A stretch of 64,000 bases of DNA, from contig NC_012691.1 of NCBI RefSeq assembly GCF_000023065.1, forward strand, positions 1,408,501-1,472,500. Direction: 5' to 3'. Source of the DNA: Tolumonas auensis DSM 9187 (lineage in GTDB: Bacteria; Pseudomonadota; Gammaproteobacteria; Enterobacterales; Aeromonadaceae). Below are positions 34,408 through 44,722 of this stretch, one piece after another. Under the pieces are notes generated by a model, which made no database searches, was not told where the DNA came from, and saw only the letters and a list, made by a program, of their open reading frames with translations. Position numbers and translations under genes: made by a program. Position 1 is the first letter of the stretch, and each line of letters begins with the position of its first letter.

Positions 34408-36759
34408 TTACTCAGCCAGTGCCAGCCAGGTTTGAACCACGCTGTCCGGGTTTAGCGACAGACTGTCGATCCCTTGCTGCTGTAACCAAATGGCAAAATC
34501 CGCATGATCGGAAGGGCCCTGACCGCAGATGCCAACATATTTGCCTTGTTGTCTGGCGGTTTTGATGGCCATCGCCAGCAGCTCTTTTACGGCATCGTTA
34601 CGCTCATCAAACAGTTCGGAAACCAGACCGGAATCGCGGTCTAAGCCGAGAGTAAGCTGAGTCATATCGTTAGAGCCGATCGAGAAGCCATCAAAATGCT
34701 CAAGGAATTGCTCTGCCAGCAAGGCATTGGCCGGAATTTCACACATCATGATCACTTTCAGACCATTTTCTCCGCGCTTCAGTCCTTCTTTTTCCAGCTG
34801 AGCCACGACCGCTTTGGCCTGAGCGACCGTGCGCACAAACGGTATCATCAGCTCAATATTGGTCAGTCCCATGGTATTGCGAACACGTTTGACCGCTTCA
34901 CATTCCAGCGCAAAACAGTCATGGAAAGCGGGGGAGATATAACGGCCCGCGCCGCGGAAACCCAGCATCGGATTTTCCTCTTCCGGTTCGTAACGATCAC
35001 CACCCAGCAGATTGGCATATTCGTTCGATTTGAAATCAGACAAACGGACGATCACCCGTTTTGGCCAGAATGCAGCGGCGAGAGTCGAAATACCTTCCGC
35101 CAGACGGCTGATATAAAACTCGACCGGATCATCATGACCCACCATCCGCTCACGGATCTGTTGCTGTAATGCCGGTTCCTGCCGGTCGAACTCCAGCAAT
35201 GCTTTCGGATGTACGCCGATCATGCGGTTGATGATAAATTCCAGCCGCGCCAGACCCACACCGTCATTCGGCAAGCGGGCAAAATCAAAGGCGCGATCCG
35301 GATTGCCGACGTTCATCATGATTTTCAGCGGCAGAGCCGGCATTTTATCGACCTGCAGACGACGCACGGTGAAATCCTGCAGATCGTGATAAACAAACCC
35401 GGTATCGCCTTCGGCACAAGAGACCGTGACGTTTTGTCTTTCCTGCAGAATGCTGGTCGCATCACCGCAACCGACTACTGCCGGAATACCCAGCTCCCGC
35501 GCAATAATCGCGGCATGACAGGTGCGGCCACCACGATTAGTGACAATCGCCGAAGCGCGTTTCATGATCGGTTCCCAGTCCGGATCGGTCATGTCAGTGA
35601 CCAGCACATCACCGGGTTTGATTCGATCCATATCACTGATGTTATGAATGATCTTCACCGGACCGGCACCAATCCGCTGACCAATAGCGCGGCCTTCTGC
35701 CAGTACTTTGCCACGGGACAGAAGATGATAACGTTCCATGACCTGTTCATTGGAACGGACTGTCTCCGGACGTGCCTGCACAATATAGAGCTTGCCGCTG
35801 TGACCATCTTTAGCCCATTCGATATCCATCGGGCGGCCATAGTGCTGCTCAATCAGCAAGGCCTGCCGGGCCAGCTGTTCCACTTCGTCATCGGTCAGAG
35901 AGAAGCGACGGGAAAGCTCAGCCGGTACATCTTCAATCTGCACCTGGCGGCCATGTTCCTGACTGGCTGCATAGACCATCCGGATTTTCTTTGAGCCAAT
36001 GGTGCGGCGCACAATCGCCGGCTTGCCATTGTTCAGAGTAGGTTTATGTACATAGAACTCATCCGGATTAACGGCACCCTGAACCACCATCTCGCCCAGA
36101 CCATAAGCGGCGGTAATAAATACCACCTGATCAAAGCCGGATTCCGTATCCAGCGTGAACATCACACCCGATGCGGCCAGATCGGAACGCACCATGCGCT
36201 GCACACCGGCAGAAATGGCGACACCCTGATGGTCATATCCCTGATGCACCCGGTAAGAGATAGCCCGATCATTAAACAGAGAAGCAAAAACGTGCTTGAT
36301 AGCGAGCATCACAGCATCAATACCCTGCACATTCAGGAAGGTTTCCTGCTGACCGGCAAAAGAAGCGTCCGGCATATCTTCCGCTGTGGCAGAGGAGCGT
36401 ACCGCGAACGAAGCATCTGTCTGACCATCAGCCAGTTCGGTATATGCATCACGGATAGCCTGTTCCAGCTCCGGCTGAAAAGGGGTATCGATGATCCACT
36501 GGCGGATCTGTTGGCCTGCTTCGGTTAATGCACTGATATCGTCGGGATCAAGCTCGTCGAGTATCTGGTAGATTTTCTGGTTAACGCCGCATTGATCCAG
36601 AAAAGTATCAAACGCCTGTGCCGGAGTGGCAAAGCCGTTCGGTACGGATACGCCTGATGAGGCCAGATTCGTGATCATTTCGCCCAGAGAGGCATTTTTG
36701 CCTCCCACCCGGCCAACATCCTGCATATTGAGTTGGTTGTACCAAAGCACATTCGTCAC
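34408..36759 (-). CDS. ppsA: phosphoenolpyruvate synthase
   Basis: A 783-residue enzyme that makes phosphoenolpyruvate from pyruvate, ATP and water for gluconeogenesis. The N-terminal ATP-grasp domain starts [28 protein letters not shown]. The phosphorylated His lies in [20 protein letters not shown] near residue 420. The C-terminal PEP-binding barrel has [20 protein letters not shown] and [14 protein letters not shown]. Length matches E. coli PpsA (792). It is a single leftward gene. The 254 bases upstream hold its promoter region, not resolved. Confidence 0.96.
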   Translation of the reverse strand: MTNVLWYNQLNMQDVGRVGGKNASLGEMITNLASSGVSVPNGFATPAQAFDTFLDQCGVNQKIYQILDELDPDDISALTEAGQQIRQWIIDTPFQPELEQAIRDAYTELADGQTDASFAVRSSATAEDMPDASFAGQQETFLNVQGIDAVMLAIKHVFASLFNDRAISYRVHQGYDHQGVAISAGVQRMVRSDLAASGVMFTLDTESGFDQVVFITAAYGLGEMVVQGAVNPDEFYVHKPTLNNGKPAIVRRTIGSKKIRMVYAASQEHGRQVQIEDVPAELSRRFSLTDDEVEQLARQALLIEQHYGRPMDIEWAKDGHSGKLYIVQARPETVRSNEQVMERYHLLSRGKVLAEGRAIGQRIGAGPVKIIHNISDMDRIKPGDVLVTDMTDPDWEPIMKRASAIVTNRGGRTCHAAIIARELGIPAVVGCGDATSILQERQNVTVSCAEGDTGFVYHDLQDFTVRRLQVDKMPALPLKIMMNVGNPDRAFDFARLPNDGVGLARLEFIINRMIGVHPKALLEFDRQEPALQQQIRERMVGHDDPVEFYISRLAEGISTLAAAFWPKRVIVRLSDFKSNEYANLLGGDRYEPEEENPMLGFRGAGRYISPAFHDCFALECEAVKRVRNTMGLTNIELMIPFVRTVAQAKAVVAQLEKEGLKRGENGLKVIMMCEIPANALLAEQFLEHFDGFSIGSNDMTQLTLGLDRDSGLVSELFDERNDAVKELLAMAIKTARQQGKYVGICGQGPSDHADFAIWLQQQGIDSLSLNPDSVVQTWLALAE

Positions 36760-37028
36760 ATTGCTCTCCCTATGAAACAGATCTTACGACTCGTCATGGA
36801 TGGAATTAAAACCAGGCATCCCTGCATGGTTTTATGTTCCGGTTATTAGAATTTGTCGCGTCAGCGCTTTATGCGGCCAATATTTCAAAGGCGGGAACAA
36901 TAGGAAATCAGTTAAAAATTACGAAAGTTATTAAAGCGGTAAGAATCAGATCGCGCGCAAAAAATCACTGCATATTGCGCTGATTACCGCTACCTTTAAC
37001 TTAATATTAAATATTGGGATATATAAAA

Positions 37029-37451
37029 ATGAAAGCATATACGTGGAGTCCTGTAGCGGCTTTATTCAGCAGTTTTCTGCTTATTGCCTGTTCTGCTACG
37101 CAATCTCAGGAAAACGATCTACAGAGTGGTGAATGGCGTGTGATCAGTATGAATGGCAAAAACGTCGATTCCGATGCGGTAGCTACGCTGACGTTCTCTT
37201 CCAATGGGAGACTGGCTGGTGAGGCGTTTTGTAATAACTACATGGCAGGGTATCAGCTGGTGGATCAAAAACTGACCATCTCGCGGATTGCCAGTACGAA
37301 GATGGCCTGTTCACCGGAATTAATGATCCTGGAAATGAATTTCCATGGCATTTTGTCTGACGTGACAAGTTATAAAATTCTGCCGGATGGTAACCTGCTG
37401 ATTCAGGGGGCCGGAGATAAAAAACTCATCGCGCATCCTGTAGATCGTTAA
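37029..37451 (+). CDS. META-domain lipoprotein (HslJ-like)
   Basis: A 140-residue exported lipoprotein. The signal ends in the lipobox LLIACS, giving acylated Cys. The mature part is one META domain: GEWRVISMNGKNVDSDAVATLTFSSNGRLAGEAFCNNYMAGYQ, ISRIASTKMACSPELMILE, with the two Cys that can form a disulfide. HslJ-like proteins are linked to heat and novobiocin resistance in E. coli. I use ATG 37029; upstream in-frame TTG at 37014 lacks support. The next gene begins 35 bases after. Confidence 0.85.
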   Translation: MKAYTWSPVAALFSSFLLIACSATQSQENDLQSGEWRVISMNGKNVDSDAVATLTFSSNGRLAGEAFCNNYMAGYQLVDQKLTISRIASTKMACSPELMILEMNFHGILSDVTSYKILPDGNLLIQGAGDKKLIAHPVDR

Positions 37452-37486
37452 TTTTTCTTGATTTCCCGCATTCCGGAGATTTCATA

Positions 37487-38821
37487 GTGAGAAACATCAA
37501 ACGCAGTTTTGTGCTGCTTCTCGTCTTTTTCTGCCTTTTGTGGTGGTTTGCCGATCAGACGGAATGGTCTGCCATACCCAATTTCTTCGGCTGGCGGGCA
37601 TTGCTGATGCAGTTCAGTGGCGTGCTGGGCATAGGTGTCATGAGTGTGGCAATGGTACTGGCTGTGCGGCCAGTAGTGTTTGAGCCATACCTCGGCGGTC
37701 TCGACAAGATGTATCGTCTGCACAAATGGCTGGGTATATCAGGCCTGATCATAGCACTGAGTCACTGGCTGATCTCTGAAGCACCAAAATGGCTGGTTGG
37801 GCTGGGATTACTGGAACGTCCCGTACGCGGCGCGCGCGCTTCGCTGCCCGGTGATGCGGTGCAGCAGTTTTTTCTGAGCCAGCGCTCTCTGGCCGAGGAA
37901 ATTGGCAAATGGGCCTTTTATGCCGCTGTAATTCTGATGGTGCTGGCATTGGTGAAACGGTTTCCGTACCGGCACTTTTTTAAAACCCATCGCCTACTCG
38001 CTGTAACGTATCTGGCGCTGGTATGGCACTCGGTGATCCTGCTGAAATTTGACTACTGGAGCGGTCCGTTAGGGCCGGTTATGGCGGTACTGATGGCGGC
38101 GGGCTGCATTGCTTCCGTGATGGTGCTCTTTCGCCGGGTGGCGGCAGGCCGGCAGGTTGTCGGTGAGGTGGCCGCGGTGCGCTACCATGAGGCACTGAGC
38201 GTCATGGAAGTGGACATTGCGTGCAAGGGTCGCTGGGCCGGTCATCAGTCCGGGCAGTTTGCCTTTCTGACCCTGCACGAAGAGGAAGGTCCGCATCCCT
38301 ACACCATTTCATCCACCTGGGAGGATGATGGTCGTATCACTTTCATCATCAAGGCATTGGGCGATTACACCCGCACCCTGCCTGAACGTGTTCAGATCGG
38401 TGATGTGGTCAAGCTGGAAGGCCCTTATGGACAGTTCAATTTTCAGGGCAGGCAGAAGCGCCAGATCTGGATTGGCGGCGGCATTGGCATTACGCCGTTC
38501 ATTTCCCGCATGAAAGAACTGGCCAGAAAATCGGATGGCAAAACCATTGACCTGTTTCATACCACGACTGTCTACGATCCACATGCGATTGGTCTTTTGG
38601 AGAATGATGCCAAAGCAGCCAAAGTCCGCCTGCACGTTCTGTGGGATGAACGTGATGGCCGGCTGAATGCGGCACGAATCACCGAGCTGGTACCCGGATG
38701 GCAGGATGCCGACATCTGGTTTTGCGGGCCTGCCGGGTTCGGACAAGCGCTGAAAAAAGATTTGATCGCGATGGGGTTTTCTGAAAATCGCTTTCATCAG
38801 GAACTGTTTGAAATGCGATAA
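37487..38821 (+). CDS. ferric-reductase-like membrane flavocytochrome
   Basis: A 444-residue inner-membrane oxidoreductase. Six helices lie within residues 1-220; His pairs in LHKWLGISGLIIALSHWL and HRLLAVTYLALVWHSVIL have the spacing of heme ligands. The C-terminal half is a ferredoxin-reductase-type module with FAD motif HPYTISSTW and NAD motif WIGGGIGITPFISRM, ending GFGQALKKDLIAMGFSENRFHQELFEM. It should pass electrons from NAD(P)H across the membrane. Acceptor unknown. Start is GTG 37487 with CCGGAG upstream. Probable partner of the META lipoprotein only by position. Confidence 0.82.
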   Translation: MRNIKRSFVLLLVFFCLLWWFADQTEWSAIPNFFGWRALLMQFSGVLGIGVMSVAMVLAVRPVVFEPYLGGLDKMYRLHKWLGISGLIIALSHWLISEAPKWLVGLGLLERPVRGARASLPGDAVQQFFLSQRSLAEEIGKWAFYAAVILMVLALVKRFPYRHFFKTHRLLAVTYLALVWHSVILLKFDYWSGPLGPVMAVLMAAGCIASVMVLFRRVAAGRQVVGEVAAVRYHEALSVMEVDIACKGRWAGHQSGQFAFLTLHEEEGPHPYTISSTWEDDGRITFIIKALGDYTRTLPERVQIGDVVKLEGPYGQFNFQGRQKRQIWIGGGIGITPFISRMKELARKSDGKTIDLFHTTTVYDPHAIGLLENDAKAAKVRLHVLWDERDGRLNAARITELVPGWQDADIWFCGPAGFGQALKKDLIAMGFSENRFHQELFEMR

Positions 38822-38900
38822 TAAGTAAGAAATATGAACGGTTTATGCAGCACCGTCATTGCTGCAATCTATCTTATGTGACAGAAGGATTTGTCTGTTA

Positions 38901-40415
38901 ATGCAAAATGCCCCGTTTCCAGCGCCGGAAAGCATGTCTCATTTTTATATTGTTATCGCCGTGGCCCTGCTTATCTGCGGGCTTTGTGTTGCGCTGGCCG
39001 TCGTTTATATCCGGTTATACAAAAAGCTGAAAGCGGAGAGTCAGGCCAGACAGGTTGCCCTTGCCGAGCTGGAAGAGAATGAGCGCAATTTCAGATTTAT
39101 CACGGAAAACTCGGCCGATGTGATCTGGACGATGGATATCGCTACCGGGAAATTCACCTATGTCAGCCCGTCAGTTTATAACCTGCGTGGTTATACGGTA
39201 GAGGAGGTCATGGCGCAGCCGATTGAAGAGGTGATGACGTCGGAGTCAGCGGAAAGAGCATTCGGCGCGTTAGCGCATGCGGTAGAGCTCTGGAATGCCG
39301 GAACGCGGGGGGATACCCGGAAAGTCACGGAAATTGATCAGCCGCACAAAGATGGACACATCGTTCCGACCGAAGTGGTTACGACATTGCATACCAATGC
39401 GGAAGGTCAGCTGACGTCGATCATTGGTATCAGCCGTGATATTACCGAGCGGAAAAAAACAGAAGAAGTGATCCGTAATCTGGCTTTCTATGATTCCTTA
39501 ACCAAACTGCCGAACCGGCGTTTGTTGCTGGATCGGCTGGAGCTGGCAATCGCTCAGGCCAAAAGAAAAGAGGAATCGCTGGTTCTGATGTTTATTGATC
39601 TGGATAAATTCAAACCGGTAAATGATGTGTACGGACATGAAACCGGAGACTGGTTACTGCAATCTGTTGCTCAGCGCATGGTGTGTTGTCTGCGGGAATC
39701 AGACACCGCAGCGCGGATCGGGGGGGATGAATTTATTGTGCTCTTGCCGGAAATACACAAGCGGGCAGATGCTTATATGGTCGCTGAAAAAATACGCGAT
39801 ACGATCAGTCAGCCATTTCCGCTGACGAATGGCGACCAACTGCATATTTCTGCCTGTATCGGCATAGCCATTTACCCGGAACATGGACTGACAGAAAAGC
39901 AGCTGATGAAAAGCGGTGATGCCGCTATGTATCAGGCCAAAGAGTCAGGCCGAAACCGGGTCTGGGTTTATCAAAAGAGCGGTGACGATTCGATTGCAGA
40001 AGACGATATCCGGGTTCGTCTCAACTGGAAAAGATCGTATGAAAGTGGTGAAAGAAGGATCGATGAGGAACATAAGGAACTGTTCCGTCTGGCCAGTATT
40101 CTGATCAATGCAACCATGGAGCGGGATGAGCATCCGGAAATGTTTGATAAGGCCTTTCAGGCACTACTCACGCATGCAGCGAAGCATTTTGCCGGGGAGG
40201 AACGGATTCTTGCCGCCTATGAATATGAAGATCTGGAAGAACATGCCAGACTGCACCGTGATCTGGTTGAGCGAGCCGGTACATTCCATCAGGCCACGGT
40301 GACGAATCAGTTATCGACAGGGCAGTTAATCGATTTCATCATCGATGATCTGGTGAAAGGGCACATGCTGAAAAAAGACCGCAAGTTCTATCATCTTTTC
40401 CGGAAAATGCTCTGA
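38901..40415 (+). CDS. diguanylate cyclase with PAS, GGDEF and C-terminal hemerythrin domains
   Basis: A 504-residue membrane-anchored c-di-GMP synthase. One helix (FYIVIAVALLICGLCVALAVVYI) precedes a PAS domain (ENSADVIWTMDIATGKFTYVS), GGDEF (RIGGDEF, inhibitory RESD five residues before) and, at residues about 365-504, a bacteriohemerythrin. The diiron ligands are visible: EEHKELF, LLTHAAKHFAGEE, EEHARLHRDL and GHMLKKD. Hemerythrins bind oxygen reversibly, so synthesis may respond to oxygen or redox state. ATG 38901 is used, preceded by AGAAGGAT; a longer frame at 38859 is less likely. A terminator follows. Confidence 0.9.
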   Translation: MQNAPFPAPESMSHFYIVIAVALLICGLCVALAVVYIRLYKKLKAESQARQVALAELEENERNFRFITENSADVIWTMDIATGKFTYVSPSVYNLRGYTVEEVMAQPIEEVMTSESAERAFGALAHAVELWNAGTRGDTRKVTEIDQPHKDGHIVPTEVVTTLHTNAEGQLTSIIGISRDITERKKTEEVIRNLAFYDSLTKLPNRRLLLDRLELAIAQAKRKEESLVLMFIDLDKFKPVNDVYGHETGDWLLQSVAQRMVCCLRESDTAARIGGDEFIVLLPEIHKRADAYMVAEKIRDTISQPFPLTNGDQLHISACIGIAIYPEHGLTEKQLMKSGDAAMYQAKESGRNRVWVYQKSGDDSIAEDDIRVRLNWKRSYESGERRIDEEHKELFRLASILINATMERDEHPEMFDKAFQALLTHAAKHFAGEERILAAYEYEDLEEHARLHRDLVERAGTFHQATVTNQLSTGQLIDFIIDDLVKGHMLKKDRKFYHLFRKML

Positions 40416-40443
40416 CGAGATACTTATTTTCAGACAGAGATAC

Positions 40444-40470
40444 GGGCGTGATTTATCACGCTCTTTTTTT
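40444..40470 (+). terminator. rho-independent terminator after the GGDEF-hemerythrin gene
   Basis: The stem GCGTGATTTATCACGC extended by G-C/G-U pairs (40444-40463) is followed by a run of seven T. It separates the cyclase from rmuC. Confidence 0.85.
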
Positions 40471-40511
40471 CATAATGCATTCTGCATTCAGGTAAATACA
40501 CAGGAATAACA

Positions 40512-41867
40512 ATGACAGACATGGTTTTCGGGCTGCCGGTACTGGTTTTGGCGGTTTTGCTGGCGTGTGCTATCGGCTGGCTTATATCGTATGTCCGATC
40601 ACAACAAATCGTCACCAGCCAGCATGTTCAGCTGGGAAAACTGGAAACCGAGCGGGATTTGCTGCTGGATCGTATAACCGAACATGAGCAGCTACGGGAT
40701 AAGCAGGGACATGAATTCAATCAAATCCAGCTTAAACATACCGAACTGCTGCGTCAGCACAGTGCGCTCAGTACCTCGCTGGATGAAAAACAGCTCCATT
40801 TTACTGAACAGTTACGCCAGCTTTCCGATAGCCGTGAAGCGCTGAAGCGAGAATTTGAAAATCTGGCCAATGAGATCCTTGAACGGAAAGGCAAAGCATT
40901 TAAAGAACTGAATCAGGAAAGTATCTATCACTTGCTGAAGCCGGTGCAGACAGAAATGCAGAGTTTCCGGCAGAAAGTTGAAAGCATTCATGTCGAAGAA
41001 TTGAAACAACGCAGTGAATTGCGGGCGGAATTAATCAACCTGCAGAATCTTAACCGGCAAATTACCGATCAGGCGGACAAGCTCACCAATGCGCTGCAAG
41101 GGCAGAAAAAAGTGCAGGGTAACTGGGGTGAGCTGATGCTGGAGAACGTGCTGGATAACTCCGGTCTCCGGTTAGGCACAGACTATAAGCGGGAAGTCAG
41201 TTTCACGACCGCCGAGGGGCGTCAGCGACCGGATGTGATCGTTTATTTGCCACAGAATAAGCATCTGATCATTGATGCAAAAACATCGCTGGCGGCGTAT
41301 ACCCGCTATGTGAACGCAGAAAATGATCTGGAGTCGCAACAGGCACTGGCAGAACATGCCCAGGCGGTCGCTGCCCGTATCAACGAACTGGCGGATCGGG
41401 ATTACTACAAATTACCGGGGCTGAATTCGCCGGAAGTGGTGATCATGTTTATTCCGATTGAATCAGCTTATGTTGAAGCGCTGAAATATGATAACACCCT
41501 CTATCAGCGGGCTATCGAGCGCAATGTGCTGGTGGCGACACCAACCACCTTACTGACCAGCCTGAACATTGTGCGCCAGCTGTGGCGGTTTGAAGATCAG
41601 AATAAACACACCGCCGAACTGGCTAACCGTGCCGAGCGTTTCTACAGCAAGCTGAATAACTTTCTGCTCAGTATGCAGGACGTGGGCAAGCAACTTGATA
41701 AAGCTAAAGGCAGCTATGAAAAAGCGTTTTCTCAGCTTTACTCAGGCAAGGGCAACCTGATCAAACAAGCCGCCGAGTTCAAGGATCTGGGTGTGTCAGT
41801 GCAGAAAGAACTGCCAGATGAGCTGGTGGAACTGGCGCAACTGGAAGTCGGCGAGGTGATGGATTAA
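40512..41867 (+). CDS. rmuC: DNA recombination protein RmuC
   Basis: A 451-residue protein with an N-terminal membrane helix (VLVLAVLLACAIGWLISYV), a long coiled coil to about residue 200, and a PD-(D/E)XK-like nuclease domain with NWGELMLENVLDNSGLRLGTDY, RPDVIVYLPQNKHLIIDAKTSL and the C-terminal VATPTTLLTSLNIV. RmuC limits inversions at short inverted repeats. Length is close to E. coli RmuC (475). The gene is a single unit convergent with the exported esterase. Confidence 0.93.
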   Translation: MTDMVFGLPVLVLAVLLACAIGWLISYVRSQQIVTSQHVQLGKLETERDLLLDRITEHEQLRDKQGHEFNQIQLKHTELLRQHSALSTSLDEKQLHFTEQLRQLSDSREALKREFENLANEILERKGKAFKELNQESIYHLLKPVQTEMQSFRQKVESIHVEELKQRSELRAELINLQNLNRQITDQADKLTNALQGQKKVQGNWGELMLENVLDNSGLRLGTDYKREVSFTTAEGRQRPDVIVYLPQNKHLIIDAKTSLAAYTRYVNAENDLESQQALAEHAQAVAARINELADRDYYKLPGLNSPEVVIMFIPIESAYVEALKYDNTLYQRAIERNVLVATPTTLLTSLNIVRQLWRFEDQNKHTAELANRAERFYSKLNNFLLSMQDVGKQLDKAKGSYEKAFSQLYSGKGNLIKQAAEFKDLGVSVQKELPDELVELAQLEVGEVMD

Positions 41868-41870
41868 CAA

Positions 41871-41897
41871 CAAAAATGGCCTACTTTTGTAGGCCAT
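41871..41897 (-). terminator. terminator of the leftward esterase gene
   Basis: The perfect 9-bp stem ATGGCCTAC-TTTT-GTAGGCCAT (41876-41897) is followed on the minus strand by TTTTTG (41875-41870). It terminates the leftward transcript just past rmuC. Confidence 0.8.
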
Positions 41898-41923
41898 CGC
41901 AAGCTATAAACGATTTTTCTTCA

Positions 41924-43039
41924 TTACTGTAAATGTTTATCTTTCAGCCATTGAGACAACAAGTCTGCTATTTTCTCATTATTGAGATCAGACATCGGGA
42001 AATGGGTATTTCCGTAAACACCGATATCCGGTAAATGCACCAGCGTGACATCACCGCCATTCGCATTGACCACATCTCTGAATTGTTCAGCAATATTTAA
42101 GAAAACCCGCCATTGTTCCTGCCCCGGATTATTCGATTCGGATTCTGGAATATTGTCACCGTAATAAATAACAATCGGGATCTCGGTTAATTTTTTAAAT
42201 TCAGCCATCGGAACTTTAGGCAATGGGAACGAACGGCCTTTTAAAGTGATATTGTCCGGGCCTTGTCCTTCCGGGAAAATAAAGTCGCCACCTGGTTCAT
42301 ACGAGACAACGGCTTTTACGCGGCTGTCTTTGATTGCTGTTTTCCAGCCCGGACCGCCACTCTGAGAATGCGTGACCAAAATGCCATCACCCATTTTGTC
42401 GAAGAGTTTAGACATTGCCGCAATATTCAGACTTGCATCATACGGGCCTGTGTTTGGTGTCATCTGACGGTAAAACTGATTCAGTGCTTCCGGATCTTTA
42501 GAAAACTGTACGTTCGGATAATAGTCAGGCCATGCCCCTAAACGAAAAATCCCAAACCATAGCTGTTCATCCGCTGCTGCTGAAATGGCCGCAGGCTGTG
42601 TGCTCTTGCCGGACAATCCACGGCGGGGCTGATCAACCAGATAGGTGGCATAGCCTTTTTTCAGAAAAATATTCTGAAAACCCTCACGACCATCCGGTGT
42701 GGTTTGCCAGGTTCTCATTGATTCGCCATGACCATGCCAGAATACCAGCGGTAAGTGATGGGCTTTGGGCGGAATTTGATAGAAGACAGTGGCATGATCG
42801 CCATGCAGTGTCTGACCCGTTGAGTCTACACCCATAGGACTATAGGCTCCCTGCTTAATAGGATCGAATGTCCCCGGCGTCTGCACAATAGTGCCGCCCA
42901 CAGCGAAACTGCCTTGTTTTTCGATGCTGAGCGTTTCCGGTTTCACACCGGCTGATTGCGATGTGCAACCAGATACGGCGATGGCCATAACCATGGCGAT
43001 CATGAGCGTTGAGAATTGTTTTGTGCGTATCGTTTGCAT
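41924..43039 (-). CDS. alpha/beta-hydrolase lipoprotein (esterase-like)
   Basis: A 371-residue exported lipoprotein. The signal MQTIRTKQFSTLMIAMVMAI continues to the lipobox AVSGC. The hydrolase fold has HLPLVFWHGHGESMRTW (oxyanion-hole HGHG), the nucleophile region ILVTHSQSGGPGW (GxSxG-like HSQSG with Ser), and a late DIGVYGNTHFPM His. Catalytic Asp is probably in PIVIYYGDNIPE. Substrate unknown; the setting beside an MFS exporter and LysR regulator suggests a role in small-molecule metabolism. It is the downstream gene of the leftward pair with the exporter. Confidence 0.8.
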   Translation of the reverse strand: MQTIRTKQFSTLMIAMVMAIAVSGCTSQSAGVKPETLSIEKQGSFAVGGTIVQTPGTFDPIKQGAYSPMGVDSTGQTLHGDHATVFYQIPPKAHHLPLVFWHGHGESMRTWQTTPDGREGFQNIFLKKGYATYLVDQPRRGLSGKSTQPAAISAAADEQLWFGIFRLGAWPDYYPNVQFSKDPEALNQFYRQMTPNTGPYDASLNIAAMSKLFDKMGDGILVTHSQSGGPGWKTAIKDSRVKAVVSYEPGGDFIFPEGQGPDNITLKGRSFPLPKVPMAEFKKLTEIPIVIYYGDNIPESESNNPGQEQWRVFLNIAEQFRDVVNANGGDVTLVHLPDIGVYGNTHFPMSDLNNEKIADLLSQWLKDKHLQ

Positions 43040-43061
43040 CGTACAGTCCTTATCAGATTGG

Positions 43062-43081
43062 ACTGGGCGTTACAGCCCAGT
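43062..43081 (-). other. intercistronic hairpin between MFS gene and esterase gene
   Basis: The stem ACTGGGC (43062-43068) / GCCCAGT (43075-43081), loop of six, lies 5 bases after the MFS stop. No T-run follows, so it is more likely an mRNA-stabilising or attenuating hairpin than a terminator. Confidence 0.5.
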
Positions 43082-43086
43082 GATAT

Positions 43087-44514
43087 TTATGCATTAATTT
43101 TTTCAGCCGTATCAGGCAAGTAAGATTTTTCTGGTTTCTGATTTTTCCCAATAGCAAACCAACAGATCAACATGGCAACGATCGCCATGATTGTACCGCC
43201 AACTAAAGCGGCTGAAATTTGATGCGCTAACTGCCCTCTGAGTGATAATTGTGGATCCTGAAAAGAAGAAAAAATAACAATGAGAATAGCCAGCCCGACA
43301 GAGCTGCCAAACTGATGTGCAACATTGACCAGACCTGATGCGGCGCCCGCATCTTTTTGAGGTACATCGGTGATGCCTGCGACAGTTAAAGGCCCAATAG
43401 CGCCGCCCTGCCCAATTCCAATCAACATCATTGGCATGAATACGCCGACTAAATAATCAGAGTGCTCATTTATCTGGCTTAGCCAAAATAAGCCGAGTGC
43501 GAATATTCCAAGGCTGATGGTTAATACCCGGGCATTATTATATCTACGAGTTAATTTAGGGATATTGATAGCCGCGATAAATTGAGGGAGCGTTGTCGGT
43601 AGAAATGCAAATCCAGTTTCTAGTGAAGATAAGCCAACAACATTCTGCAATATCTGCGTTGTAAAAAACCAGAAACTGATCGATGCGCCTAAAAATAGCA
43701 TACGAGCAATCAGCGCCGCGTTACGACCTTTATGAGTAAATAGTCGTAATGGCATGATCGGTTGTTTCGCTTTCCATTCATTGATGACAAAAATAATCAT
43801 CAATAAGACACCGGTAAATAGTGTTAACTGTGCGTAAGAATCCGCTAAGCCTTCCTCTGATGAACGGACAATTCCATACACCAGCAACGACATTCCCACT
43901 GTCGATGATAACGCACCAAATAAGTCAAACTGACCGGTGTGTTTTTCAGTTTCAACGATATATTTTCTAGCACCAATAAATAATAAAATGCCTATTGGCA
44001 GATTGATAAAAAAGCCAACCCGCCAAGAAAGCCAACCCGCAAAAATACCACCCGCAACCAAGCCTAAACTGGCGGCAAAACCCGCAGTTGCGCCGTAATA
44101 ACTGACGGCATTATTTCGCTCAGGCCCTTCTGCAAAATTAGTCGTTAGCAATGCCAGAGTAGACGGAGCCAGGATTGCTGCACCAATTCCCTGAAGAGCC
44201 CTGCTAGCCAGCATAAAATCAGCAGTCAGTGCTAATCCGACCATCAGCGATGCCAGCGTAAACAGACTTAATCCGATCAGAAACATGCGTTTTCTGCCTA
44301 AGATATCTCCGGCCCGGGCTCCGAGCAGCAGTAAGCCGCCAAAGACCAGCGTGTAAGCATTCTGCACCCAGGAAAGAGCAGCGGTTGAAAAATGAAGATC
44401 GGCACCGATTTTAGGTAAACCGGTGATTACGATAGAAATATCTAAGACGATCATGAAGTAGCTAACCAATATGATCAGTAATATCCAACGTTTCTTGTCT
44501 GATAAACCAGTCAT
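43087..44514 (-). CDS. MFS exporter, DHA2 (14-helix) family
   Basis: A 475-residue inner-membrane proton-driven exporter. About 14 helices are predicted. Motif D1 LDISIVITGLPKIGADL and motif A LGARAGDILGRKRMF lie in the first repeat, and GQGGAIGPLTVAGITDVPQKDAGAASGL in the second. This family exports drugs, dyes, detergents and similar compounds. It sits upstream of the esterase lipoprotein gene and 208 bases downstream of the LysR regulator, which is likely to control it. Confidence 0.88.
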   Translation of the reverse strand: MTGLSDKKRWILLIILVSYFMIVLDISIVITGLPKIGADLHFSTAALSWVQNAYTLVFGGLLLLGARAGDILGRKRMFLIGLSLFTLASLMVGLALTADFMLASRALQGIGAAILAPSTLALLTTNFAEGPERNNAVSYYGATAGFAASLGLVAGGIFAGWLSWRVGFFINLPIGILLFIGARKYIVETEKHTGQFDLFGALSSTVGMSLLVYGIVRSSEEGLADSYAQLTLFTGVLLMIIFVINEWKAKQPIMPLRLFTHKGRNAALIARMLFLGASISFWFFTTQILQNVVGLSSLETGFAFLPTTLPQFIAAINIPKLTRRYNNARVLTISLGIFALGLFWLSQINEHSDYLVGVFMPMMLIGIGQGGAIGPLTVAGITDVPQKDAGAASGLVNVAHQFGSSVGLAILIVIFSSFQDPQLSLRGQLAHQISAALVGGTIMAIVAMLICWFAIGKNQKPEKSYLPDTAEKINA

Positions 44515-44722
44515 CGAATTCCTCTGGTGAATTTTTTTACTACAAATTCGGAAGTTAACTATAACGATGACGTTGATATTTGATTAGACAGATAAACCCG
44601 AATGAGTTTATGAGACAAACTCACAAATAACGCAGGATTATTTATTGTGCTGGCGGAATGAAAAGTCCGTGATGCATTGTTCATGGAACGAATCGTTCAC
44701 TTCACCCCATGAACATGCCAGA

